Assembly (NCBI GenBank): GCA_018398765.1
Contig: JAHBMJ010000467.1
Location: 1-37,765 of the forward strand
DNA from: Chromera velia
Taxonomy: Eukaryota > Sar > Chromeraceae
Length of the DNA: 37,765 nt
Reading direction: 5' to 3'
The notes under the pieces are model-generated. The model was given only the letters and a program-made list of their open reading frames with translations, was not told the origin of the DNA and searched no databases. The translations under genes and the position numbers were made by a program. This document shows, piece by piece, positions 1-12,900 of this stretch (the first letter of the stretch is position 1; the number at the start of each line of letters is the position of its first letter).

Positions 1-823
1 CAACCATACAAGAATGGCAGGGGTCGACCACCACTGAAGGAGATTGAAAGCACCAGTTCTCATTGAAGGGAAAAAGGCATGTAGGAGGAACAGTTGGACT
101 TCTAGGTGGATTGACATCAGCAGCAGCAGCATCCTTTCCTTTCAGGAGTGGCGAGGCTGTCATATGTATGTCTCTTATTCGAGGAAAAAGGAAACGCGGG
201 CTCTTCTTAATTTTCCTTCTGCATCGTCATTCCATTCTCTAAACGAATTCTTATTCAAGGAGGGGAAGGGAACGAAGTTTCTAGCTCGGTCAGAGATAGA
301 AAAGACAGGGGGGGGGGTGAGTGAAGCAGATGTGGACTTCGTGTGGGCATGAGTGAGCACTCAGAACACGACCCTCGCAGGTGCAGAGAGCAGAATGCAG
401 GCAGAGAGGAAGACAAAGAGAGAGTCCCTCCTCCCCACCATCCCTTTCCTGTCTATTAATCCATTCAGGCAGGGACCACCAAAACTTTTGCCTCTCTCTC
501 TTTTCTTTGAAGGGGACCAAGAGAAGAAGAATCAAAGGAGAGAGTTGTCGAGCCGCTCCCTCCCTCGATGCAATCAATGCGACTCGACTCGACTTCATGC
601 AGCCATGCGCCCTCTTCCCTCTCAGGAAGAGAGAGACAAAGTCCCAACTCCCCCCCCTTTCTGTCCCTCATTGCGCTTTGTCTGTCGAGAATCTTCTTTA
701 CTCTGCTGAATGGAGTTCAATTGAAGACTGTCAGACAGAAAAAAAGAAAAGAGGACACGGATTGCGCTTTCTACCTCTGACTGCCCCACGCACCCCCCCC
801 TGCCTCCCTCAATCCCTCCCTTC
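1..823. other. 3' flank of dynein gene, no supported gene
   Basis: Downstream of the dynein stop codon. It must contain the 3' UTR and poly(A) site, but I see no clear signal. It is purine-rich on the plus strand (GAGAGAG, GGAAGAG) with short homopolymer runs. Open frames here look unlike proteins. Confidence 0.5.
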
Positions 824-923
824 CTACTGTTTCCTCCACAGAAGGAGAGAAACCCCCCTCTGGAACCAGACCGCTGGGGGAATGTTGTTGGGGACCCGCA
901 ACCGGACAGATGTGACCAGTTCC
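824..923 (-). CDS. DYNC1H1: Dynein heavy chain exon 50 (4767-4799), C-terminus and stop
   Basis: Terminal exon [13 protein letters not shown] then [16 protein letters not shown] and TAG at 824-826. WFQRGVSLL aligns with the FYERGVAVL end of cytoplasmic dynein 1. The phase fits exon 49 exactly. Confidence 0.88.
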
Positions 924-3900
924 CTGCAGACAGTCAGGCAGGCATGCACATTCGAGGATAACCGTAATCAATCTGAAGCACATGCAAACCAGTCTTCTGA
1001 GTTGAGTGTCAACACACTTGAACAAAGGATGGACAGAGTCGGCAGTCTGCTACTGAAGGAAGATCAAACGGCCCCCCAATCCAAATTTGACCCTTCGCCA
1101 ACCGAGAAAGAAAACGGAAGAGCCGCGTGAAGTGAAAAAACTGTTTGTAGCAGAGTGTACGAAAAGACAGAGAGACAAAAATGCGTATGCATCCGATGCA
1201 TGCAGCCAACTGACGGACGGACGGACGTTCTCATGAAGTTCAGGTAGATCGGCACAGAGATCGACGCAGGACTTTCACTCTCTTCGCCCTTCAACAGTTC
1301 CCCAACCTGCGTGCGTCAATCCAGCCGCCCATCCGTGCAGGCATATCAAAGGAATAACCACAGCAGGCCAAGCAAGAGTATATAAAGGCAACACAAATGA
1401 TGTGATGCAACCACAGCAGAGCTGCAGCGCCAAGCATTTATCGGAAAGATGTGAGAAAAAAAGTGGGATATGCAGCAAAATCAACGCCTTCCACATTCCT
1501 TGGTTTTGTGGACTGCGTAACCCTGAACCCTTTTTCGCATCTTTTTTTGTCTTCTCTCCGTCTACGTTCGGCGCTTATCAAATCAGCTTTCGTGCCGCCC
1601 TCCTTCACAGACAGCTCGGCAAGAATAGCGGTGTACAAACTGGGCATATTTTCAAGTAAGAGGGAAGGAAATCTTTGGGAGTTTTTTTGCTCACGAGCCG
1701 TGAACGAGACAGACAGACAGACAGACTGACCACAGGGTCGCTCGTCTTGTTGGCCCATCTGAAGGTCACGGGCGGGAGCTCAACCGAGAGTGCGGAGGAG
1801 AGTGCAAGCGCTCCCTTGCCCCCGCCCTCATTCGCGTCCCAGTCGGCCCCTTCCAGAGTCAGCCCGGAGAGCACAAACGAGTCCTCCCCCTTGCTTCCCT
1901 TCCCGCCATCAATGGAAATGATCAAGAACAGATCCTCGAGGGACCTGAACGAATTAACGGACACAAGGGAAAAGCCGATCCGGTATTCGGAAAGAAAGAA
2001 ACAGAAAACGACAGATTGGAGAAACAAAGAAAGAAAGGAAGGAAGGGCTCGAGGACCAAAGTCTGACAGAAGGACTGGAGGACAACAGACACCGAAAGTC
2101 AATGGGGTTTTTAAAACACCGGGAAGGGGGGGGGGTGGACGAATTCCTTTTCAAGCAAGACAATCGCCAAAATACTTACCATTTGAACTTATGAGCCACA
2201 GCCTGTCGTGTTGCAGTCAAGTACGCCTCTGGGAACAGGAGTCCCCCTCCCCACAAATTCGTCCACGAAACCGAGGCCCCTGCCATCGGCTTGCCTCCGT
2301 TGGAGGTCAACTGTCGCAGCTGCTCCAGGCGTGCCGCGTAGTCCACCAGCCACTGCGTGAGGGACATGGTCGACGCCACAGCGTACTGAGCCGTCTGCTT
2401 CCAATCCTTCGGGATGCTGTCCGTGCTGACGCTCTGCGCCAGCGCCCTGATGGCATTCGTTGTCTTTGCCCCAACCGTGCAGACGTCTCTGAGCGCCTTG
2501 AGGTCGGACACCAACTGCTTGTGAAGGCGGACAACGATCGACACTTCACGGTCGAAGAATCGGAAGAGGGGGTCCTGCACCGCGGCCTCGTCTCTCATCA
2601 AATTGTGGATGGGCTCAGGAAGCCCGCTGCAAAAATAAATTCAGAGAGAAAAGGAGTAAGCCACGAACTACACACTGAGCAGCAGGAAAATGGACGAACA
2701 AATGTCCGCATGGATGGATGGATGCAAGGATCATTCTTCGCATTCACGCGTCCCCACGGTGATCTGCTCGCTTGAACTTGAAAGAGGCCAACAGCAACAT
2801 GAACGAGGAAAGGGTGCATTCGTGAGAACGGCACAATGTATGGAGGACTGATTCTCTGCACAGTAAGAAAACCTGCCACAAAAGCTTCCCCCCTCTTTAC
2901 CTTCCTTAGAAGACACCCACTGCATCTCTCTCTTTTTCTCTTTCAACTTGACTTACGCGATCATCGCTTCCACCTTGGGAGCCATTGCTGACAGCCAGTT
3001 GGTCATCTCGAGCGACGCCCTTCTGCCCAGTGATCCTCTTCTCTCTCCGTCTCCCTGCTGAGCTGCTGCGCCCTTTGCCTTTCCGTCCTTATCCTTCTGT
3101 CTCTCATACTTCAGATCGTCCTCCGTGCTCTGCATCTTCAACCAGTTCACTGTGGTGTACTCGCCCTGATTCGCTCTCAGCATCTTCTCCGCGTTCACCG
3201 CCAGACCCAGCCAGGCAGGGCTCTCCCTCTGCCCAGCGGCCTGCTGTGCCGCCCCGGCGCCCGGCATTTTCTCAACCCAGGAGAGGAAGTGGTCCCTTTT
3301 CCTGCCCTGCTCCGGACCGACGAGGACAGTGCTGGACTCCTGACCCTTGAAAGCCAAAGAGAGGGGGAAGTTAGGCTCGAAACACTTCGGAGTGAAGAGG
3401 TAGTCAATGAACGATTCGAGGACGCGGAAGTCGAAAGAGTTGTCCACCCGACCTCCGTACATCACGTGCTTGAGGGAGACGCGAAGGGCTTCCCAGGGAA
3501 TCTTGGAGGGGTCCACATTCGCCACAGCTCCGTTGTTGGACACCTGGAGGCAGGAATCGGATAAGACAGACACGAAGAGCCAATAAGAAGGAAAGAATCA
3601 GAAGGAGATTGAACAGAACAAGAACAATGTACCGCAGGGAGACGAAGGCGTGGGGAGGAAACCATCAAGGCGGTGAGAATAGAACTGTAAGGCGTGTCTT
3701 GGTTTGCACGGTAAGTTAGGTTCCTTCCTTCCTTTTGACACAACCACCCGCCCCGCCACCCGCCGGGCTGGCTGACCTGATCCACCCAGAAATCGATCAT
3801 GTCCAGACTGCACTGCTGGTCCGCATCGCTGAACTCATAGCGCTTGGTCCATCCCACAGGCACATACCTGCATGGGCCCATGCGAATGCAGGGAGGGAGA

Positions 3901-6900
3901 ACGGCAGAGTGGGGGCAGTAAAGAGACCAAATATTCTGCATTCGCCTTTGTCCTTCTGCATTTTCATTCCTTCCCAATTCTCATACAGACTCACGTTCCT
4001 CCATCCACAGGGGACCCAAACTTTTTGCTTTTTTTGCAGATGAATCTTGACGGCATGAGCGTCGGAAATGACAGAGGAAGTCGGCACAATGTGGAAGGCA
4101 ACAAACACCATTGAGAAATGAGGAGGACCAACGAGCGAAGAACACAAAACGACATGGGTACAAATGCAGAAAGAAAGCAGAGGAGGTCACGTGAGCAAAA
4201 TTAAATGGTCTAGACAGGCGCCTACACTACCTGACCGCCACACCGCCTGACCGACCGTTTCCTTTCCAGAAGAACTGCGTGCAGTACTGCCAACATGAAG
4301 TGGAGTCTCGATCTTTCTGCAGGCGGCTTGTCGCACCTCTTCACAGAGAGGCAGGTCCCGAACGATCTCTGGAGAGACGCCCTGACTCCCGCAGGAGGCT
4401 CGAACACCATTCTCTGGGACACCCGGAGAAGGTTCAGAGGGACTGCTGGATTCATTTCCATCGTTAAGATGACTCTGAACTTTGTCTGTCCCCCGAGAGG
4501 CAATGAGTGGAGACGTTTCTCCAGCCCCGCCAGCCACCTCACACTCAGGTGAACGTTCTTCAGAAGAACCCAACCACCGTCGGTTGCTCCTGCGGCAGAC
4601 GCGATGGCCCTCTCTGCCTGCGTGTAGCCCTCCTGCGAGCCCATCGCAATCGACTGGACTGCGGAGGCTTTCCCCATCTCCTGCGCGAGCGCGATAACCT
4701 GAAGGCAGGCAGGCAGAGGAGAAGGAAAGGGACTAGAGCGATGGGGAAAGCGGTTGGAGGGGTGGGCGGCAACGAGTGGTTCCGAAAGAACGTCCTTTTC
4801 TGTCTTCTTTTTTTTGTCGCAAAATGACCTTCTGCCTGGTTGATGTACTCTTTTTTTCTTTTTCTGTCAGACCACACGCCAGTTGTTGTCTTCTCTCAAC
4901 TTCTCTGGCACGCTGCATGTCTGCGTCGTTGGATTTTATTGCACGCAAGGACGCACCAATGCGTGCGTCAATTCTTCCCCCGCAGTGGTGCCTTAGAACA
5001 CTCAAAACCCTCCAGTGAAAAAGCAGGCAGGAAGACAGAAAAAGCACACACAGTCACACACAGACGCAGAAGGAAGGAATGACGCACAAAACGGAACGGA
5101 CCTTTCCAGAGGGGTCGAATCCAGGAACAGAGACCAGAATGAGGGGCGTGTGGCCCTTGCACTGGTTGATCAGGACTTCGCGAAGCTCATCTGTCCCTCC
5201 CGTCATCACGCCAAGTTCAAGGAATCCCTTTCCAAGAGCAGCCTCAACCAGATCTTCAAGCACCGTCAAAAGACGGTCAGGCCTCAGAGCTTGGATCACG
5301 AGTGCTTTGAAGAGTTTCTGTCCGACTTCGCCCGTACACTCACTGGAGGACGATTTATCGTCAAAACACCCGGAGGGGAACTCCGTCTCTGGCTCCGGAG
5401 CTTCGAGGAATTTCTTCCAGGCAGATGCGTTGGAGGGATCTGCCACGTGCTGCCCAAAGTTCTTCAAAGCAGACAAAATCGTCAGGTCGCCCACGTGCTT
5501 CGCTTGCTGGGTGTTGAGACCCAGTGCCTTAGTGGCCTTGTCAATCACGTCCTGCGAGCACCTGTCCCCAGAATACCCTGGCGCGACGTGCCCCCTTTCG
5601 CCCCCAGATCCCTTCAAGGTGAGTGCCTTGGGAGCTCCCTTGAGGAGCAAGTCCATCTCAGCATTCCCGAGATTTCCGTTCCCTGCTGTGTTAGCACCTG
5701 CGGCATCGTCAATGTCCCCCGCAGAGTCCGCTGAGACCTGCGCCAGACGGAGAGCGAAGACCAGTCTGTCCTTGTAGAGAAGACCCCTCGAGGTACGACG
5801 GAAGGCAATCTTGAAGAGCTCTTGAAAGATCACAGCCAGCCTGCCAGAGTAGTCCTCCCTCGGAACCTTCGCGAGCGCTTCGTCCTTCAGCGCGTCGTTG
5901 AAGATGTCTGCACCATGCGAAAGAAGAGACAAACAAGTTTATCCTTTGAAGAAACACATAGACATTGGAGCGTTCCAAAGAGAAACAGGGGAAAGATGGC
6001 GAATAGAAACAGGCACGCAAGCAGGCCGACAGAAAGTGCTGGGTCATTCAACTCTCCATCAGAGGTGAGTGCATCAAGACTGAGTGAGCGCATCGCATGG
6101 AAGCCCTCGGTCGAATTCGGGCAGGACTCCTGTGGGTCAACGAAAGAAAGAAAGCAGTCCTACAAGCTCGCAGGGGAAGCTCAAATGCTAATGTGGACAA
6201 GATCGAGATAGATCGACAAAGCTGCCCCACACAAGCAAGCAAGCAAGCAAGCAAGGTCATGTCCCAACCGACCCACCAAGGAAGAATTGGAGTGAGTGCT
6301 GATACAGGAAATAGACAGATCCGAGCTGCTCGAGCGAGAAGAACACCCTCGCTGCTGCCTGGGAGAGAGGAGCGTAAGTGTCAGAGACCCGCTCGATCTC
6401 CTCCATCACCGTGTCTGTCTGTGCAGCCTCTCTCTGCACCTGCTCTGCCTGCTTCTTCAAGTTCTCCATCGAGCTGATCACGCTCTCGTCATCCAGAATG
6501 TTGCCCTGAACGTTCGACAGAGCCTGCAGGAGCCCGTCCTCAAGCTCTCGCAGCTTCACTCGGAACTCTCCTGCATACAGAAGAAGAAAGGTGCATGCGT
6601 TTATTTTCATACACTTTATTTCCATACAGAAGGTGATAAAGGAACTCTCCTGCAAACAAAAGAAGAAAGGAAAGGGAGACAAACAGAAAACGCACGCGTT
6701 TATTTTCATACAGAATTCTTTTTCAGGGAACGTATGCGTTTCTTTTATGAAAATAGACGCAGGAATTCTCCTGCAGGAAGAAAGCGAGAGAGGCAAACAG
6801 AAAACGCATACGAGCAGAAGGGAGGGAGAGAGGGAGACAGATACACACGCATCCAAAAGAGATGGGCATGTGCGTGGGCTTTCACTGTGAGGAATCGATG

Positions 6901-9900
6901 GAAAACGGAACGCTGTACTTCACTCACGCCTTCACCCTTTTCTCTTCTCTCTCCACAAATTGCTTCCAAATGGTTCGTCTACGCCTCTGTTCTCTCTGAA
7001 CGAAAGCACTGATCGATGGTAGCCACCAGCGAGAAAAAACTGAGAACAACGCAGCTGCGAGCAATTAGAGTCGAGGGACCTGCTGCAAGAGGGGAAAGCG
7101 ACAAGAGGGGAACAGTACGGAGGAGTAGACCGACCTTGAAGCTTGAGCATGTCTGATCTCTTCTTGTCGACGTCTGGCCTCTCACTCTTCAGGACCAAGT
7201 TCATGCACTGGTTCTGGAGCGACGAGGGGGTCACAGTGAAGTTCACGAACGTCACACGCGAGCAGAGGTCGGGAGTGAAGACTGCGGTAGGATCCCGGGT
7301 GGCGAGGAACATGGTGAACATGGGGGAGAAGTCGATGTCCTGGTCCCCCACCGTGATCAGCACACGCCCGCCCTGTTTGTGCGTCTCCTTGTTCAGCACA
7401 GAGTTCAGGATGGGGTCCACGTGCTCGACGTCTTGCACCAGCAGGGGGGTGCCGAAACTGCATACATAAATGTATACGCATGGAGAGGTACAAAACGGGA
7501 TGTCAGTGAGAGCCGACTGCGCTGCCCCACCTGACTAGGAAACAAAAAAAAAGGGTCTCCGCGCGCAACACGAAAGAAGAGATGCGCTCAATCCTAATTT
7601 CACCCCCAGGGTCCCTCACTTTTGCATTCGTTTTGTTGTTTCGCCAACCCCTATTCTTCTTTTCCACTTCCTTGTCTCTTGAATGACGGCAGAGTGCGTC
7701 ATCTGTGCATCTCTTTGGTGAGCCCACTGCCCACACCTTCCTTTTTCTTGTCCGACTGACTGACCGAAGAGACGACTCGAGAGACTTCATGAAGGTCTGA
7801 TCGGAGAAGGACGTCTTCCCGAGACGGCTGCCCGAAAATTTGTTGATCAAGAAGTTCACAGCCTGACCACTGGGGTCAATCACCAGAGGATACTTGACGT
7901 ATCTGCACAGGCAAACAGGCAGACAACAGATGGCGGGCAGGAAGGCAGAAGAAGGAAGGTGTGGAGGTTTGTTCTAGAGTTCAAGAACTTCCATTTCTTC
8001 AGGCAGAAAGAAAACCGATGGAACGAGGACAGGCTCGATTTGATCTCTGAGCTGCCTCTTGGAAGTCAAAGAAAAAGATGCCCTCCCATCAGGCACACAA
8101 CGGGCTGGCAGTAGCTTCCGGTCTTTTGTCTGCCTGTCTTTCTCACTCCTTTTCATGCAGCTACATAGCCACGCAAGCATATCCACCTACGTACCTCGAG
8201 AGGATGATCGCATTCTCCACGCTCAGGTCGTCTGCGGGAAGGCCGCACGAGGACCAGGAGAGCCTCTCCGAGGGCTTCGACAAAAAGTCCACCAGAGAGA
8301 GATCGTCACGGAACTTCAGGCCTGCAGTCGTGCATCCAGAAAGACATCCACACTCACACTTCAATTGACTGGCAGAAGGAAGTAGACTGAAAGTTCACAA
8401 CAGTACGAAGGCAGCTTGCGGAATGGGGATTTGCATCTGGCCGTGAAAACAAAAAAGGCCTGAAGGCTGCATGCGCATGACGAAGCAGCACACAAAAGAT
8501 CTGTAAACATACAGAAAACGACAGGAGCATGCCACAGATGAAAAGAAAACTACAAACTCGTCATGCAAGCAACAAGGAGCCAGACAGACAAACAGACTAG
8601 CCTTGGTCTGCAATTTTGTGTCTCCACTCGAAGAGCAGCCTCGTCCTGTAGTAGTGGTCGAAGAAGCCGATGTACGTGCAGAACGCTCCGGCAAGCAGGC
8701 AGTCACCAACCACTGTGGCGATCTGATGGGCGAACCCCTGGGATCCCTCTGCCCATCTCTTCTTCTCACTCGAGAGGTTGGCAAGCAGAGACCTCGACCT
8801 CTCCACCTTCGCGACCACTCCGGACATTTCGGTTTTGATCATTTGGACCTGTACAGAAACAGAAGGCGGATGGATGGAAGGGGTGTCTGATGTAGTAGTA
8901 TGTTGTACATTCGTTGGTTTCTGCAGATTATCTGTTGAGGGGGTCATGATCGTTCGGATCTGCATATGAGAGAATGAAACCGGGAGCGAAGATTGGCGAG
9001 AGCAGAAAGACTCAAGAAGAAATTATTTCCACGGAGGTAAAATCGGTGGAAGGGAGCTTCAAACAGATATGCAAGACGATCAATTTTTCTGTCTGCACGG
9101 CCCGCAAAGAAACTCCGCACGACTGAGGCTATTTCTTCCTTTCCTTTTTCCTTCCTTCCACCAAGGCACCCCTTGACGTACCTGAGTAATCAATTCCGCG
9201 TACTGCTCCTTGGCGACCTGAATCCTCTCTTCGAGCTGCTTGACCACGACGGTCGCCTCATCGAACTTCTTTTGGTTTTCGTCCTTTTCGATTCCAAGGG
9301 TCTTGATCTCGTTCTGCAGGGGCTCCACAGACTGTAGAATCTCTGCGTACTTGAACTGAGACTCGACCCACAGAGACAGAGGACCGGCAGCCTTCGAGGC
9401 GTTGTTGATCTTGCCGGTGTCCCAGCTGGGATTCTGGAGGTAGTCCTTCTCGATCCTCTGTTTCTGGGCAGAGGTGATCGTGTCGGAGTCGAAGTTCAAA
9501 ACGTCGTTGATGAAGTTCTGATTCTTCAGAGCTTTCAAGCAGTCCTGCCAGGACACTGCTTCACCCTTGCTCCCGGAAAGCATGACGATGACAGGCTCCA
9601 AAGCGAGTTTGACCAGCGCAGGGGGGTTGTTGAACGCCTTGATCTCGTCCAGGTTCGATTTCTTGATCGATCGCACGGAGTTCCGCGCTTCGACCAATGC
9701 TGGCTCTGCCTCTGCCAGTTGAGTCTTGACGACCTCTGTTCTCTTGACAATCTCCTCGGACTTCTTCTCGAGTTCCTTCGACAGCAGCTCAGCCTGGCGT
9801 TTCCTCTCTTCTGCCTCACTTTGCTCCTTCACCATCAACTGCAACCAGAGGACGGAGGAGAAAATAAAGGAAAGGAAAGAAACACGAAAGAGGCGAAAGA

Positions 9901-12900
9901 AAGAGCAAGGAAGGCAGGAACGAAAAGGAAAAAAAGAGGTCAGAACCTACAGCCAGCACTGCAGCAGGTGTGTGTGTGAGCCAGAGGTGAGAGATACTTC
10001 GGAATCAACGACAAAGTGGCATCCCTTCAAGAAAGGAGATAGAGAGAAACGAAGACAGCCCAAAGACTCTCTCTCGCATGAGGGAAACATGCAGCCCCGA
10101 CCTGCATTTTCTCGTCAGCCAGCGCTTTCTTCTCGGAGAGTTCCTTCTCCTTCACTGCCAGAGAGGCCTGGAGAGCGGACACTTGCTCCTCCGTCTCTCT
10201 GAGCTTCTGCAGTCCGACGTTCAAGTGCTGTTGCTGCTCCGTCACTTCGTTTCTCTTCTCGTCCACCAGGCCGACCACGTGAGTGATGAAGTCCAGGAAG
10301 TCTCTTGGAGTCACGAAGTTGCTCTTCTTGGCTGCCCTGGCCAGCTTCTGATTGGCAATCTCGACCTGCTCGTGAACGGCGACGATCGCTTGAGCGAGGC
10401 GATCGTGGCTGCATGCGCACAGCAAAACAGGGGATAGATGAGTAATGAATGCAGAGTACATCCTTGCAACCCGACAACGTTCCACTGTGAATGTATGTCC
10501 TAAACCGTGGATAGCTACCGTCCGATCGAACAGTCAGGAAGGAGGAAGTCCTTCGCAGAACGACTTTTCCCACCCAGCCTGCTGATTGGATTGATGTGAT
10601 GAATGTTTCTTTGATGAGGAGAAAACACACAAAAAGAGGCAAACTAATGACGCGACAGACAAAACAAGTACCGCGTCTTTCATCCCGTACACGACAGGTG
10701 ACTATAAGCCGGGGAGAACTTGTCGTCTGCCTGATGTAATTTGCTTTCTTCCTGCACACCCACAAACAGACCTACCGTTCGTCCTCGTCCTCCACCGTCG
10801 AGTCGGCAGAGAAGCTCTCCTTTGGAAGGTCAATCTTGTCGGTGAACTCTTTGGCCACCTGTACGAGCGCGTTGTGGGGCCAGTCACCGAACCAGTCGAT
10901 CACGCAGCGATTGAACAGCGCAGGAGAGGTCGCTTGACGGTTGGAGAAATCCGGGTTAGCCGGGTTCATCGTGAAGACGATGTGGAGGTTCCTTTGCACC
11001 TGTTTGGTGAACTTCGCAAACAGCTCCGACTCGTCGGCCAGGTCAGAGCCGAAAGCGGCCTTGCACTCGTTAATGAGCGCAGTGTACTCATCGCCTTCAA
11101 ACAAACCCGGCACCTCTCCAGACGCCAGCAGAGCATTCATTCTTTCGAGGAAGGCGGGACCCAGCGCGTTACTCTCGTCAAAGATGAAGGTGATCTTCGA
11201 GTCGTCTCTCAGCCCTGCACGCTTCATCACAAGGCGCAAATCCGCCTCGAATGCGGTCGTGTCGTAGTTCCTGCCTGCCTTGATCTGGAATACCGAGAGC
11301 CCATTCGCCCAGGAGACGAACTTCGACAGCACCGTCTTCCCAGCACCCGACGCCCCGACTGCACAGAGGCAGGAGAGCAGACAGGCATGCAAAATGAGTA
11401 TTCATGCACGAAAATTATTGGGACCAATTTCGAGAAATTTATTTGCGGAATCTCCGACCCTCAGACTAACTGAACGGAAAGAAAATGACGGTAGAATGAT
11501 CAAGAAGGGAAGAAAAGATATTTGCGAGTCTGCTTCTCGCTGCTGCGCCCGAATAGTGAAGCACTCTTCACTGTCGTCTGGAAGAACGACAGAATAGAAC
11601 AGCCTACCACCAACCGTGTTGCGAGAGTCTCCTACAGAGAAGACGCACACATCACACCATACGACACCACAATAATCTCTATCTGGAGAATGAGAGGCAT
11701 CGGGTGGTGCAAATGGGCAAGCCGCCGCAAATCAACGAGCAAAAGCAAAGGAGAGGCCCACAAATAAATTAAAAAAAAACTAACAAACAGACAAACGAAC
11801 CCACCCAGGAGCAGATGCCCAAGGGGTTGTCGGAGCACCCGATCGATGCGAGTCAGATGGTCCAGGACCTGATCGAAGATCACCAGCTGAACATTCAGCT
11901 CCTCTTCATTGAAGACCTGCAAGCACACAGGAAACGAAAAGGGGAGACCACCATGAAAAGAAGTCAAAACAAAAAACGCATTTGCGAACTCGAACAGACC
12001 CACAAAGGGCACAAGATTGCTTGAACTGATTACCAAATATGAGAGGAAGACATCCGTGCACACATGTTGTCATGCTCAGCCATTGTGGCGCGACCAAAAA
12101 CAGCGACCAACACTTTTTGGTCGGGCTTTTGGTCGGTCGCGACCCCGACCAAAGTCCGCAACCAAAATTTTTGGCAGTCAAGCGCGCAACTTTTTGGTCG
12201 GCCACCTGAAATGAAAGTTTTGGTCGCTAAAGTTTTTGGTCGCCCGGATTTTTGGTCGACCAAAACTCCAAATTCCTTCGTGAAATCGCGCCCAAATTTT
12301 GGTCGCGCCACAGCATGACCCCCCCCCCCCCCCCCCCCCCCCCCCCCACACACACACACATACGCACACACACACACACGCACGCACGCACATAGAGAAA
12401 GAGAAAGAGAGAGAGGGAGAGAGCACAAATGAGGCGGGACCAAAGGACAAAACAAAAGGATGGACGGACGGACCTTCAACTTCTGTTGCACGAGTTGCCT
12501 CAACTCCTCTCTGTCGGATTCGGAGTAACTCGAGGAAAGCCAGGTGGAGAACAAGAGAGGTCTCTGCAGGGTTGCGTGCGTCACCCCCGCCCCCCCAAAG
12601 TTCTCCAGCGCGATCTCGTTGATCTTCTCGTCTGTCCAGTCTCTCTCCTCCTTTTCAACGAGACGGTCCTGGAAGATGCGGAGACCTTCGTGGATGTACA
12701 GACGCACCAGCTGCTCGACGTTCAGCCCGTCGTTGTCACGAATGGCCTCAAAGATCGCGACCTTCCAACTGTACACACACACACACACACACAGAGCAGA
12801 GTGAGCAACGGCTAGGAGCGACCGAAAGAGAAGAGTGTAAACAGATTGCGGAAGCAACAGGACAATCTGACCTCTCCGAAAGTGGACATGGATATACGAA

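Noticed and set aside
1-33. Possible minus-strand exon after a TCTCCTTCAG acceptor-like site
   Set aside because: Only about 30 bases remain in the window and the translation matches nothing, so it cannot be supported.
381-1130. Plus-strand 249-codon open frame
   Set aside because: Antisense to the last dynein exon and its flank; composition is low-complexity and resembles no protein.
1064-1294. Continuing the YLNFMRTSV reading past 1227 as the dynein C-terminus
   Set aside because: It diverges from the family after MRT. Splicing at AC|GTCCGT to 923 restores ELVTSV...WFQRGV with matching phase.
1675-2775. Plus-strand 366-codon open frame
   Set aside because: Mirror of dynein exons 47-48; the minus strand has clear homology and splice sites.
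12178-12450. Gly-run open frames over the poly-C tract
   Set aside because: Homopolymer artefact inside intron 33.
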